This document shows, in pieces, positions 15,518-24,051 of a stretch of DNA of 36,222 nucleotides. How positions within the stretch are numbered: the stretch's first letter is position 1; the number at the start of each line of letters is the position of its first letter. The translations under genes and the position numbers were made by a program. This DNA is from a virus. The stretch lies in IMG/VR virus record IMGVR_UViG_3300021225_000032, positions 1 through 36,222 of that record; one strand, written 5' to 3'. The notes below the pieces were generated by a model. That model was not told where the DNA came from, did no database searches, and saw nothing but the letters and a program-made list of their open reading frames with translations.

Positions 15518-18500
15518 GATTTATCCTTTGTCAATTGTTCCAATTTTGCCTCAAGCGCAATAACTCGTTGGGCAAGTTTTACACAAGCTACCAAAGCTGC
15601 ATTGCCGTATGCAACAGATAAGTGCCCTTCTTTGTTTTCTATGACCGCATGTTCCATAATTGGGCGAAGCGATTGCGCACCAACACCAATCTGTGTGGAC
15701 TCTTGGTCTGTACGGTCATAAATGCCGTGTTTGACCTTGGCGAGTTGCTCAATAAAGTCAGGTTGCAGATCACGCCAGTTTGTTTTGACACGCTCGTCTG
15801 AATAAGCTGTAATGTTGTTATTCATTGTCAACGCACCAGCAGCCGTCATACTTCCCATTATTCCGCTTGCTCCAGTGCCAAAATTAATGCCACCAGTTCC
15901 TGCGTAATAATTCAAATACAGTGCTTTTGCGTCACCAGCATCTAAATGCAAATTTCCATCAGTTGCAGCAACTGATGCGTACAAACTGCCAGAAACAGTA
16001 CGGCCATTACCCCCAACACGAAGATATGCACCCCAAGTTGAATTGGGGCCATAGGTTGTGTATGCGTTACCAGACATAGTGACATTACTACTGAATGCAC
16101 CCGTAGTCGCACTTACTGTGCCGCCTGATTGGTTGGTTGCCGTTGTTGCAGTAGCTGCATTGCCAGTTGTGTTCTGGTTGAACGTGGGCCAAGTAAATGT
16201 GCCTGTGCTGAAGTTACCAGACTGGGGCGTACCCAAGATCGGAGTTGTGAAGCTTGGCGAAGTTGCCAAAGCAACAACAGTACCGGAGCCTGTGGTCGAA
16301 TACGAAGTCCCCCACGATGTGCCTGTGGAGTTGGGGATGCCAGCACCGGGATACACCATACCGCTTGGAGCCGCAGCGGATACCCAAGTTGTACCGTTTG
16401 AGGTAAGCAAGTTACCGTTTGTTCCCGCAGCTACTGCGGAAATTGATGAGCCCGAGCCAACCAAAACACCTGTTGCAGTTGCAAGCCCAGTGCCGCCGTT
16501 GCCAACAGGCAGTGTTCCTGTGACGTTGGTGGTCAAACTCACAAACTGGGTCGAGGTTGTGCCTGTGCCGCCATAGTTAATTGGGAGTACCCCACTAACT
16601 GAAGTGTCTAGACCAACCTTGCCCCAGCTTGGGGCAGCGTTAATACCGCCAGAGATTAGGGCGTTGCCAACTGCTACATCCGCGAGTTTTGCCAGCGACG
16701 TTGTCGTATCTGCGTAGAGCAAATCTCCCACAGCGTAAGAGGTAATGCCAGTACCACCATAACCAGCAGCAATAGTTGAAGCGTTCCAAGTACCAGCAGT
16801 AAGAGTACCGACTCCAGTAACGCCCGTATAGCTGCCAGACAACCGTGAAGTGCCCAACGTACCTGTTGTGATATTTGAAGCATTGGTTGTGTCCGTTGTT
16901 GCTGAAGCAGCCAAGCCCGTGATGTCAGATGCCGCAGGCTGAGCCCATGTTGGAGCCAGACCCGCTGTGCCGTTACCTGTTTGGCTCAGGAACTTCTTAG
17001 TGGTTGTGGTGTTGGCCGTTACCTTGTCCAGCGATGTGGTGGTGTTGGCATACAACATCTCGCCTTGGGCGTAGCCAGTAATACCTGTACCGCCGTAGCC
17101 AACGGGCAACGTACCAGACACCGCGTTTGATTGATCCAAGGCAACTGCATTCCACTCAACCTGTGTGCCCGCGCCATTGACAGACAACGTCTTGTAGGCA
17201 GCGCCTATACCCAGCTTGCTCCATGTGTTTGAAGCTGATCCGTACAACAGATCACCTGTTGTGACTGTGTTTACACCTGTGCCGCCGTTGGTGGCTGCAA
17301 CTGTGCCGGTCAGAGAAATTGTCTGCCCAGTAACGTCAATGTTTGTGCCGCCAACGTAATCAACGGATCCACTGAATTGCGTGTAGGTCAGCGGGGTATA
17401 CCCAATAATCATCGTATTGGGCTCAGTGGTCAGGACGTGTGAATCGCCAGCGTTCAGCAAACCTTCTTGGGTAAAGAAGTAGTCGCCTGTGCCTAGCCCG
17501 TTGGGGTCTGAAGGGCTGACAATACTTGCGTCCGCTGCACGGGTTAAAACCCAATTTGTTGAACCTGAACCTACCGTGGTGACTGTGTAAACGCCGTTTT
17601 CAGCCCCATTTGTCTGCAACCGAACCATGACACGGTTGGTTGTAGAAAGATTGACGCCGTCAATTTGTAGAGCCGTTTGCGCCCCCGCATTGGTCAGTGT
17701 TGCACCAACACCCGAATTGATGATTGAGGGTATCGTAGGAGCGCCATTGGTCAACCCTGTAACGATTGCGCCGCCATAGGTCAAGGAAACTTGGAAAGAT
17801 GCACCTACAGAATTAACAAGGAAATAGGCGGTGTTTGCCAACAAGCCATTGCTTGAACTGCCAATATAAAACTGATCTCCGATTGAAGGAGTTACGCCAA
17901 AAAACGTAATATCCGTACCATTTGCAATCAGTATGATGTTGGCGTTCGTGCCCCCACCCGTGTATGTCGCGTTTAGATTACCCGTTGTTTCAACCCGCAC
18001 AGGCTCGTGGATGTGAATGCCAGCGGTGACTTGTTGGTCTACATATGCCTTTGTTGCTGCTTGCAATGCAAGAGTTGGGTTGGCATTCAGAGTCACGGTG
18101 GAGCCAAATGTTGCAGCCCCAGTTACATCCGCCGCTCCAGTCACGTCCAATGCGCCGCCAACGTTGACAGCCCCGGTAGTTGTGACAGCTTTGCTTGTTT
18201 TATCAATCCGAACAGCTTCATCTGTCAAAGCCACGCCACCAGCAAACAGCACAACGTCATCCGTTGCACTGCCAATAATTAACTCGCCACCGTCGTTGTA
18301 TAGGTAGCCTGAACCAGCCGTGAAGATTGGGTATGTTGGGTCAGAGTAGCTTGAGCTACTGATACCCATGTCGATGAAGTTATTTGCGCCGTCGCCTGCG
18401 TCGTTGTACGCCACAATGTCGGTGGAAGCAGTGGCAGAGCTGTTCAAGTTCTGCACATACATCTGCGCAAAAGCTGTTTCATTGGCGTACATCTCCGCCA

Positions 18501-18900
18501 AGGCAGCGCCAAAGCTGGTGTAGCTTGTAACTCCAGAACCCACAACTGTCAGCGGGCCCCCGTCGATCAAGACGTTTCCAGTCAGCTCTTCATAGATTGC
18601 CTTCTCAGCAGGGTACGTACAGAAGACATCCTTGCTGCCGGAACCAAAAGAAACCTTTGCCCCAGCCGCACTGGAAGACAAAATAGTGTCGCGTGTCAGT
18701 GTTGGGCCTGCTGTCAGATATTGGCCATAGCCAACCTCCCAGTCACCTGTGGCGGGGTCAACAGCAGCGTAATATGTGAAGTTGGTATTACCAATAGCGG
18801 CGAATGATTGATACCCTGCCGCCGCTGAGCCCAACGTAAAGTCAGCAGTGCCGGTGGTCGTGAAGGTTACTTTTACTCTATCTTTTACGACGATTGCCAT
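15514..18900 (-). CDS. Long tail fibre with C-terminal S74 self-cleaving chaperone domain
   Basis: 1128 residues. The N-terminus (MAIVVKDRVKVTFTTTGTAD, FTYYAAVDP, WEVGYGQYL, LTRDTIL) is a known style of virion-anchoring fibre head. The middle is beta-rich, and from about residue 530 to 800 it carries five GGTG-containing repeats (such as GTLPVGYGGTGITGYAQGE and IAAGYGGTGITSYAVGDLLY). The last ~100 residues are an S74 intramolecular chaperone: SDERVK supplies the Ser and Lys spaced five apart that act as the self-cleavage pair in this family, followed by IGVGAQSL and a final coiled coil (AQRVIALEAKLEQL). The chaperone trimerises the fibre and is then cut off. It is the main receptor-binding candidate. 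Confidence 0.88.
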   Translation of the reverse strand: MAIVVKDRVKVTFTTTGTADFTLGSAAAGYQSFAAIGNTNFTYYAAVDPATGDWEVGYGQYLTAGPTLTRDTILSSSAAGAKVSFGSGSKDVFCTYPAEKAIYEELTGNVLIDGGPLTVVGSGVTSYTSFGAALAEMYANETAFAQMYVQNLNSSATASTDIVAYNDAGDGANNFIDMGISSSSYSDPTYPIFTAGSGYLYNDGGELIIGSATDDVVLFAGGVALTDEAVRIDKTSKAVTTTGAVNVGGALDVTGAADVTGAATFGSTVTLNANPTLALQAATKAYVDQQVTAGIHIHEPVRVETTGNLNATYTGGGTNANIILIANGTDITFFGVTPSIGDQFYIGSSSNGLLANTAYFLVNSVGASFQVSLTYGGAIVTGLTNGAPTIPSIINSGVGATLTNAGAQTALQIDGVNLSTTNRVMVRLQTNGAENGVYTVTTVGSGSTNWVLTRAADASIVSPSDPNGLGTGDYFFTQEGLLNAGDSHVLTTEPNTMIIGYTPLTYTQFSGSVDYVGGTNIDVTGQTISLTGTVAATNGGTGVNTVTTGDLLYGSASNTWSKLGIGAAYKTLSVNGAGTQVEWNAVALDQSNAVSGTLPVGYGGTGITGYAQGEMLYANTTTSLDKVTANTTTTKKFLSQTGNGTAGLAPTWAQPAASDITGLAASATTDTTNASNITTGTLGTSRLSGSYTGVTGVGTLTAGTWNASTIAAGYGGTGITSYAVGDLLYADTTTSLAKLADVAVGNALISGGINAAPSWGKVGLDTSVSGVLPINYGGTGTTSTQFVSLTTNVTGTLPVGNGGTGLATATGVLVGSGSSISAVAAGTNGNLLTSNGTTWVSAAAPSGMVYPGAGIPNSTGTSWGTSYSTTGSGTVVALATSPSFTTPILGTPQSGNFSTGTFTWPTFNQNTTGNAATATTATNQSGGTVSATTGAFSSNVTMSGNAYTTYGPNSTWGAYLRVGGNGRTVSGSLYASVAATDGNLHLDAGDAKALYLNYYAGTGGINFGTGASGIMGSMTAAGALTMNNNITAYSDERVKTNWRDLQPDFIEQLAKVKHGIYDRTDQESTQIGVGAQSLRPIMEHAVIENKEGHLSVAYGNAALVACVKLAQRVIALEAKLEQLTKDKS

Positions 18901-18904
18901 TTGG

Positions 18905-19825
18905 TCAGCCCTGCGTTTTGATTACTCGCCATGTGTCAGTCTGCCCGTCATAGACGACTGTCCAACCAGCATTTTGAGCGTCATTGATTGTTTGCCAGCT
19001 ACCTGTTTGGGTCGTCCCAATCGTAGCCCAAGTAGTAGATTCAGCGTTATTGATCGTGTCCCAATTTGCCGTTTGCGCATCGTTGATGATCTCCCAAAGC
19101 AACCGTGCGACTATCTGGTCAACAGCCACTGCGCCTTCGCTAATGGTAGCAACAAAGACCGCCGCTGCCAACACTGCATCCAATGCCCGGGCTGTCTCAC
19201 TGACGGTTGCATTAAAGGTGGATGGGGCCACCAACACACTGTCCAAAGCCGTAGCGGTTTCAGAAATTGCAACACCAAAACCAGCGGCGGCGCTTACTGA
19301 GTCAAGCCCAGACGCGGACTCCGACACCGAGGCGTCAATTGATATATACGACGAGGAAGTATCTAGGGCGGCGGCAAGTTCGGAAACAAAAACCGCATAA
19401 AGCAGTCCGCCAACTATGTCGTCACTGCCGGTAATTGATTCGGTAATATCCGCCGCAAAAACAGCGATAGCGGAAACAATTTCAGATACGGTTGCCGCTT
19501 CAAGTATGGCGGCTTCAAACACGGCTATTGCCGCAGTTGTGTCAGTACCTGCTACGGTTTCGGCTATGGATGTGGCGTAAACAACCAGCGCGGTGACAAG
19601 GTCAGCCCCGGTTACTGTCTCAGCTATTGACGTATTGAATGTGGACGCTGCCACATATACAGAATCCACCACAGTAACAGACTCTGCTGCCACGGGCGTA
19701 AATACTGCAAGTGCGGATGTTAATTCTGATGCAGACGCAGACTCAGAAACCGCAGAGTCAAGCACGCGCCCTGCTGCGCCTTGGGCAGCAAACGGGGCGA
19801 CAGCAAATGCGGCATCAGCGAACAC
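18905..19825 (-). CDS. Tandem-repeat tail protein (about 20-residue repeats)
   Basis: 306 residues built almost wholly of repeats. From about residue 24 to 245 there are eleven units of about 20 residues, with pattern x-x-I-[SA]-E-[ST]-x(4)-D-x-V-x-A-x(3)-F-x (examples TSIAETVAGTDTTAAIAVFE, ATVSETARALDAVLAAAVFV). The end then switches to about five 10-11-residue units centred on Trp and closing on Gln (NWDTINNAES, TTWATIGTTQ, GSWQTINDAQ, GWTVVYDGQ, DTWRVIKTQ). There is no signal or membrane segment. The regular spacing suggests a solenoid or fibrous shaft; a structural role is inferred from its place directly before the long fibre gene (gap 4 nt). Confidence 0.7.
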   Translation of the reverse strand: MFADAAFAVAPFAAQGAAGRVLDSAVSESASASELTSALAVFTPVAAESVTVVDSVYVAASTFNTSIAETVTGADLVTALVVYATSIAETVAGTDTTAAIAVFEAAILEAATVSEIVSAIAVFAADITESITGSDDIVGGLLYAVFVSELAAALDTSSSYISIDASVSESASGLDSVSAAAGFGVAISETATALDSVLVAPSTFNATVSETARALDAVLAAAVFVATISEGAVAVDQIVARLLWEIINDAQTANWDTINNAESTTWATIGTTQTGSWQTINDAQNAGWTVVYDGQTDTWRVIKTQG

Positions 19826-19828
19826 GCT

Positions 19829-20404
19829 TTAAGCAGCGTCAAGGCTGAATGTGTAGGTTACGTTCAAAGTGTCGCCAGACACCACGGTACGGTCGCCGGG
19901 AGACTGGAAGTCTGACTCCGAAAACAAAATTCCGGATGTGCCACTTGATACGGAACACAAGAACGCGCCCGCCACTACGCCGCCCGCGCCAGAAATGGCA
20001 AAGGAAGAAGGCGAAGCAGAGTTGCTGATGACTGAAGGGTCTGCGGTTGTTGCAGTGCCAAAAGTCACAAGCTTGCGTGAGCCGCTGTAGTCGGTGTACT
20101 CAGTCCATGCTTTGGAAGCCAAAGTGTCGGTGGCAGCAAAGGTTGTGCCGGAAGCGGGGCCGGTAATCAACCCAAGATACGCCGCCGCAGTGTAGGTTGA
20201 ACCCTTGAAATACTGGGTGTTCATGTCCTGCAAGCCTTGATTTACAACCAAGTTGTGCTCTGAGGTCTTCCATTTCAGGTTACCGTCTTTGTCAAAACAT
20301 TCCACATAGAACACGCCGCCTGCACGCGCACCAGCATCGGAGCCGGGGCGAGCAACAAGACCTGCGCTAACGGTGTCTGTTGAGGCTACTTTTTCGTTAA
20401 ACAT
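19829..20404 (-). CDS. Hypothetical tail structural protein, 191 aa
   Basis: I do not recognise a named family. The chain is beta-rich, with GGVFYVECFDKDGNLKWKTS near the N-terminus, then NLVVNQGLQDMNTQYFKGST and a C-terminal half of alternating small and hydrophobic residues ending VVSGDTLNVTYTFSLDAA. No membrane or signal segment is present. It starts 9 nt after the preceding stop and ends 3 nt before the repeat protein, in the run of tail genes. A baseplate-like or fibre-attachment role would fit but is not shown. Confidence 0.6.
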   Translation of the reverse strand: MFNEKVASTDTVSAGLVARPGSDAGARAGGVFYVECFDKDGNLKWKTSEHNLVVNQGLQDMNTQYFKGSTYTAAAYLGLITGPASGTTFAATDTLASKAWTEYTDYSGSRKLVTFGTATTADPSVISNSASPSSFAISGAGGVVAGAFLCSVSSGTSGILFSESDFQSPGDRTVVSGDTLNVTYTFSLDAA

Positions 20405-20413
20405 GGTTGCTCC

Positions 20414-20836
20414 TTATACAAGCCGAATGAGTGCTGATGTGCTGGTATCAGCAGGCATCGTCACGGTGAAAGTTGAAGTTGAGGTTTTGTCGTTGCCAAA
20501 GTCCAAAACACAGACTGCGGCCCCAGTGGTGTTGTTGTAAATCAACGCCCCACGAGCTGTAATTGCCCCAGTCCATGCTGGCGCTGCAAACGTGACGTAC
20601 ACAACACTGCCAGATGCCGTTGTTGCTGTAGAAACGGTGGCAGCAACCACTTGCCCGGTAGCCACATAGTTACCGCCTGAAGCCTCACCCGTGGATGTGT
20701 ACCCGGTGGTGGTTTCGTCAAGCGTTGCAGCGTTTGTGTACAGCGCCAGTTTAAATTGGTTTGATGAAAAATTCATCGTGCCATTCATCAGCCCAGTACG
20801 CAAAGTGTTGCAGGAGTAGTTGCCGGTAAACGCCAT
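20414..20836 (-). CDS. Hypothetical virion protein, 140 aa
   Basis: Starts at ATG 20836, overlapping the previous stop as TGATG; the codon just upstream is TTG, not a needed start. The sequence (MAFTGNYSCNTLRTGLMNGT, FKLALYTNAATLD, YVTFAAPAWTGAITARGALIY, AVCVLDFGNDKTS) is a beta-rich pattern common in short structural proteins of aquatic phages. The function is not known. It sits between the second adaptor gene and the tail genes, so it is probably part of the tail. Confidence 0.65.
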   Translation of the reverse strand: MAFTGNYSCNTLRTGLMNGTMNFSSNQFKLALYTNAATLDETTTGYTSTGEASGGNYVATGQVVAATVSTATTASGSVVYVTFAAPAWTGAITARGALIYNNTTGAAVCVLDFGNDKTSTSTFTVTMPADTSTSALIRLV

Positions 20837-21573
20837 CAACGCACTCCATTATTTTGAGCCAGAGGAGGAACTCTGAACTGGCCGCTACGGTATGCGTCAC
20901 TGCGCTCCAACCCATCACCCAGACGTTGGGCCAATGCAAGAGCCTCTTTGTACTTTCCATCGTACAAAGCAATAATGTCTTGCTCGCCCTTCATGAAGGT
21001 GTAAGCCTCAACCAGTGAGCCATACAACAACACGGTGTCAAAGTTGTCGCCCAACCAAGTTTGGCCGGAAGCCACTGTGGTAATTGACTCAGGGTAATAG
21101 TAATAGTGCAACTCAACATCGTAAGCCGCATCAGGTGTTGGGCCAAGAATAAAACTCAGCTCATTTGTGATGACGGGGCTTGGGTCGTTGGAAGTGGTTG
21201 GGCCAAACAAAGCATAGTACTTTGGCATAGCGTTGTTAGCAGCGCCCGTATTTGGGTATGCCTGACGTATGAAGTTCACGTCCTTGTTCAGCAAGTACTC
21301 ATAGTTGTCGTCCGCATCAATCACGGCTATTGAGTAAGTTGCTAAGAAGTCAGCGGGGCATGACAAATACTTGTTGCCGCTGCTTGTTACCCCCGTCACG
21401 TTCTTGCGCAACGAAGGGAATTGAACCGTGTTGTAGATGCGCTGCTCAGCCTGCGTAATGAAGGTGTTCAACTGAGCCGTTGAAGACTCAGTTCCTCCAC
21501 CCGCAAGGTACGTTTCCGGGAACGTATTCTCGGTGTAACTTTGAATCGCAGCGATCAACTCGGTATAGGTCAT
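20836..21573 (-). CDS. Phage adaptor / head-tail joining protein, 245 aa
   Basis: 245 residues beginning MTYTELIAAIQSYTENTFPE. Features shared with podovirus adaptor-type proteins are the helix FITQAEQRIYNTVQFPSLRK, then YLSCPADFLATYSIAVID, a Pro-rich beta part (ELSFILGPTPDAAYDVELHY), and a helical end with WLGDNFDTVLLYGSLVEAYTF and YKEALALAQRLGDGLERSDAY. This fits a ring protein that extends the portal and joins the tail hub. It overlaps the previous gene by ATGA. It is the second such protein in the window; the first (22889-23818) is longer and carries an insert. Confidence 0.6.
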   Translation of the reverse strand: MTYTELIAAIQSYTENTFPETYLAGGGTESSTAQLNTFITQAEQRIYNTVQFPSLRKNVTGVTSSGNKYLSCPADFLATYSIAVIDADDNYEYLLNKDVNFIRQAYPNTGAANNAMPKYYALFGPTTSNDPSPVITNELSFILGPTPDAAYDVELHYYYYPESITTVASGQTWLGDNFDTVLLYGSLVEAYTFMKGEQDIIALYDGKYKEALALAQRLGDGLERSDAYRSGQFRVPPLAQNNGVR

Positions 21574-21827
21574 GCCATCGGGCCTCGGGCCATCACGCCT
21601 TTAGTTGCCGCACCGGTGCCGCGAATCTTGATGCCGCTGGTCTTGGTCTCAGGGTAGTTGCCCTTGCTGATACCACCAGCAGACATGTTCATCTGATTCA
21701 TGCGAGCAGCGCCAGTCTCTGTCGGGACGACGGGCTTGATTGCTTTGCCTTGCATGTTGTGAGGCTTAGCATAAACAGCAGCGTCGCCAACTTCTTTGCC
21801 CATTACCTTTTTGCTGAACTTTGCCAT
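21570..21827 (-). CDS. Small basic protein, 85 aa
   Basis: The start is set at ATG 21827, one base after the preceding TGA and five bases after GGAGG; the upstream in-frame extension overlaps the previous gene. The protein (MAKFSKKVMGKEVGDAAVYA, then NMQGKAIKPVVPTETGAARM) is basic, with a Gly-rich end (TSGIKIRGTGAATKGVMARG) that loosely recalls the RGK-rich C-terminal cassette of its neighbours. No known domain. It is one of the group of small Lys/Gly-rich proteins in this operon. Confidence 0.65.
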   Translation of the reverse strand: MAKFSKKVMGKEVGDAAVYAKPHNMQGKAIKPVVPTETGAARMNQMNMSAGGISKGNYPETKTSGIKIRGTGAATKGVMARGPMA

Positions 21828-21828
21828 A

Positions 21829-21996
21829 TCAGCCTCCGCGAGCGCCACCGCGCTGATTCATTGCACGAGCAACATTACGGCCATACTTGCGCATGGATTC
21901 GCCTGTCACGCCGCCTTTAGCCATACCTTTGTGCATACGCTTCTCATGAGATTTAACCTCTTTGTCAGCGATGCGTTTAACTGTTTTCGTGTCCAT
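21829..21996 (-). CDS. Very small basic protein, 55 aa
   Basis: A 55-codon frame from ATG 21996 to TGA 21829: MDTKTVKRIADKEVKSHEKR, then MHKGMAKGGVTGESMRKYGR and NVARAMNQRGG. It fills the space between the zinc-ribbon gene (9 nt upstream) and the 85-residue gene (1 nt downstream), leaving no noncoding gap. GGAG stands upstream (AAGGAGTCGAT before ATG). It carries the KGMAKGG motif found in neighbouring proteins. The charge and size suggest a nucleic-acid- or capsid-associated peptide, but no function is known. Confidence 0.7.
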   Translation of the reverse strand: MDTKTVKRIADKEVKSHEKRMHKGMAKGGVTGESMRKYGRNVARAMNQRGGARGG

Positions 21997-22005
21997 ATCG
22001 ACTCC

Positions 22006-22434
22006 TTATGTCGTCACAACCGTAACTGTACCAAGTTCCACAATTAAAACCAAATTATTTGGCGTTAATGCGGAATCAAAAAATGAAGAACCTCCTACGG
22101 GATTCCACCCCCATTGGAAGATTCGACTGCCGCCCTCGTTGGTTCCTGTGCCATCCAGCCCAGTCCCACCGTTCACGTTCGTCTGCAACCCGCTGTTGCC
22201 CGACAGAAGATAGCTTCGGTCTGGGCGGGGGTTACGCAAGCCTTGAGGATCGTCCACCGGGAACATACCCAGTTGCAATTGGGGTTGGTCAGGATCCCAG
22301 CACTCGGGACACACCAGCAGCTCGTAGTTCTTGGTCTTGATGATCTCTTTGCGCAAAACCTTGAGCTTGAACCGCTGGTCGCAACGGTCGCATTGAGCAA
22401 TCGCCCATTTACCGCTGGCAAACCTATTTCCCAT
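22006..22434 (-). CDS. Zinc-ribbon virion protein, 142 aa
   Basis: 142 residues. The N-terminus has two Cys pairs, C15-x-x-C18 (QCDRCDQRF) and C42-x-x-C45 (LVCPECWDP), spaced as in a zinc ribbon. Then comes a Pro/Asp/Gly-rich part (MFPVDDPQGLRNPRPD), a Gly/Asn-rich linker, and a short beta end (FQWGWNPVGG, LVLIVELGTVTVVTT). The start overlaps the preceding stop as TAATG. No enzymatic motif is seen; the setting among head-tail genes suggests a minor structural protein. Confidence 0.65.
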   Translation of the reverse strand: MGNRFASGKWAIAQCDRCDQRFKLKVLRKEIIKTKNYELLVCPECWDPDQPQLQLGMFPVDDPQGLRNPRPDRSYLLSGNSGLQTNVNGGTGLDGTGTNEGGSRIFQWGWNPVGGSSFFDSALTPNNLVLIVELGTVTVVTT

Positions 22435-22889
22435 TACACAATTCTCCCTCGGGTCTTGCCGCGAGCAGCGATACCGTCGGCTCGGCGAGAGGCGGTCATA
22501 CCGCCCTTTTTCATGCCTGTACCGGCAGCGCCCACTGGGTCTTTGGTACGGACTGCGTCGCCGCCTGTATCTTCGTATTCATCGGTGTCTTTTGCCGTGG
22601 CTTCTTTGCCAGTCATTGCTTTTGCACCTGCGCCAACAGCCCCAGTACCTGCGGCTCTAGCCAATGTTCTGCTTACAGCCCGATCTGTAGCCAATTCAAC
22701 AGATTTTTTGGCCGCGCCTTTTGCTTTGGTTGGTGGGGCGGTGATTTTTTTGAGGTCATCCATAAGGCTGGCGTTACCCTTCATTGAGGGCATCCCGCTC
22801 CATTTGGTGCTCTTAATACCCGCGCCCGCGCCGCCGCCTTCAAGTTCTTGTTCATCAAGACCACGTCTTGCTGGGTTGTACTTAGCCAT
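22434..22889 (-). CDS. Basic protein with shared RADGIA-RGKTRG tail, 151 aa
   Basis: 151 residues: MAKYNPARRGLDEQELEGGG at the start, an Ala/Lys-rich middle, and a C-terminal cassette MKKGGMTASRRADGIAARGK followed by TRGRIV. The cassette is nearly the same as in three other genes (24750-25004, 25013-25834, and a diverged copy in 25850-26335), although the rest of each protein is unrelated. The frame is bounded by TAATG overlaps on both sides. The function is unknown; a common C-terminal tag suggests shared targeting, processing or partner binding. Confidence 0.65.
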   Translation of the reverse strand: MAKYNPARRGLDEQELEGGGAGAGIKSTKWSGMPSMKGNASLMDDLKKITAPPTKAKGAAKKSVELATDRAVSRTLARAAGTGAVGAGAKAMTGKEATAKDTDEYEDTGGDAVRTKDPVGAAGTGMKKGGMTASRRADGIAARGKTRGRIV

Positions 22890-23818
22890 TATGTACCTCC
22901 AATGTATTGCTGCCTAGGCACAAACCGGATTGCAGCTTTCTCGTGATCTTCGTAGGCTGACAACTCCCATGCCTCGTCATACTGGGCCTTCAAAAACTGG
23001 AGGCGTTCAGCGCCTTGTGGAATCTTGCCAGCAATGTAGTACGACAGGCCAGCCACCATTGGGGGAATAAAGCGGAACGGAACGTCCATCACGTTCACAC
23101 CGCCGCCAGCATCTTGGGTGCGGCGCAGTCGCCAATACACGAATTGGTACGGCTGCACATTGTCTGGGGTTGGCCAAACGGTCACAGCGGGCAGGTTCTG
23201 TACGGATACATTTGCCCCAGTCAGGTGGGCTGCGGCTGTGGTGTTGTTTTGCCCACGGAAGCAATTATTGAGCGTATTGCCGTCGATATACCCATAATTG
23301 ATCGTTTCTGAGCCTATCTGCACGAAGCCAACGGCTGGCATACCAGCAGTCGAGTTCACCGTGATTGTGGTGGCGGTAGAGGAAATGCCGCCGTTCAATG
23401 TGGTATTCGGGGCCGCAGTCTGGCCATCTAGCCGCTGCACCCACACCTGAATAGGCCGCGCTTGTTGGAGCTTGTTAGGCAGAGTAGCGTAGGTGGAGAC
23501 ACTGATCCGAGTGATGGTCAGGTCGGCCTGATTGGAGACGTTGTTGGCTTGCGTGCGGATAACGTGCTCAATCAAGTCCACGGTGTCGTTGGGCAGGGCG
23601 TAGGTATTCTGGCCCGGAACCAAGTCAATGACCCCAGTCTCAATCGTCCACATGTTGATGCCACGGTTGGCCCACTCAGCAAACATGATGTTGAGACTAC
23701 GGCGTGCAGTACGCAGGTCATAGCCCGTGCGCAGCTCACCTCCAGCGCGTTCAAACGCCTCCTCGACGAGTTCGGTCAAGTCAAGGTTAAATGCTGTGGA
23801 GCCGGAGGTATATGCCAT
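22889..23818 (-). CDS. gp4-like head-tail adaptor with inserted module, 309 aa
   Basis: Resembles podovirus P22 gp4-type adaptors: FNLDLTELVEEAFERAG, RTGYDLRTARRSLNIMFAEW, NRGINMWTIETGVIDLVPGQ, then NTYALPNDTVDLIEHV. The C-terminal part has YWRLRRTQDAGG, FIPPMVAGLSYYIAGK, and FLKAQYDEAWELSAYEDHEK, typical helices of this group. Residues about 138-207 are the shared inserted module (TITVNSTAGM, IGSETINYGY, NCFRGQ, AAAHLTGANV), which accounts for its length beyond the ~166-residue P22 gp4. It would form the ring under the portal. Family call rests on motif pattern. Confidence 0.65.
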   Translation of the reverse strand: MAYTSGSTAFNLDLTELVEEAFERAGGELRTGYDLRTARRSLNIMFAEWANRGINMWTIETGVIDLVPGQNTYALPNDTVDLIEHVIRTQANNVSNQADLTITRISVSTYATLPNKLQQARPIQVWVQRLDGQTAAPNTTLNGGISSTATTITVNSTAGMPAVGFVQIGSETINYGYIDGNTLNNCFRGQNNTTAAAHLTGANVSVQNLPAVTVWPTPDNVQPYQFVYWRLRRTQDAGGGVNVMDVPFRFIPPMVAGLSYYIAGKIPQGAERLQFLKAQYDEAWELSAYEDHEKAAIRFVPRQQYIGGT

Positions 23819-24051
23819 TATCTAAACCCTGCCGTTTTCTTTGCGATGTTCTTTGGTTGCGCTACAAACTGCTTGCCTTTTGCCTTGCCAGCTCGTTTGG
23901 CCTTGGTTGTTGCTGCGTATTCTGCTGGCGACAAAGACTTGATGGCAGCTTCTGGCAAATACCGCTCGCCCGTTTTGGACGAAGGCTTCCCCGACTTGGT
24001 ACGCCATTTCTGGTCGCCCCAATTTTTGAGGGAAGTCTGCGGCGCTTTCAT
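23818..24051 (-). CDS. DUF5872-like small basic protein, 77 aa
   Basis: 77 residues: LKNWGDQKWRTKSGKPSSKT, GERYLPEAAIKSLSPAEYAA, TTKAKRAGKAKGKQFVAQPK. The WRTKSGKPS, RYLP and LSPAEYAATT-KAKR-GKAKGKQFV blocks match my memory of the DUF5872 family, a small basic protein of phages and some large viruses with no assigned function. This is recognition, not a search. It starts in an ATGA overlap with the HNH gene and its stop overlaps the adaptor start (TAATG). Confidence 0.6.
   Translation of the reverse strand: MKAPQTSLKNWGDQKWRTKSGKPSSKTGERYLPEAAIKSLSPAEYAATTKAKRAGKAKGKQFVAQPKNIAKKTAGFR

Noticed and set aside
16058-16576. Long + strand open frame opposite the long tail fibre
   Set aside because: It mirrors the GGTG repeat region of the fibre on the other strand; the Val/Pro-rich product follows from antisense of Gly/Thr codons.
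22114-22917. Long + strand open frame of 267 codons
   Set aside because: It spans the antisense of three well-supported minus-strand genes, has a composition typical of a shadow frame (Pro/Val/Ala with no domain) and no ribosome site.
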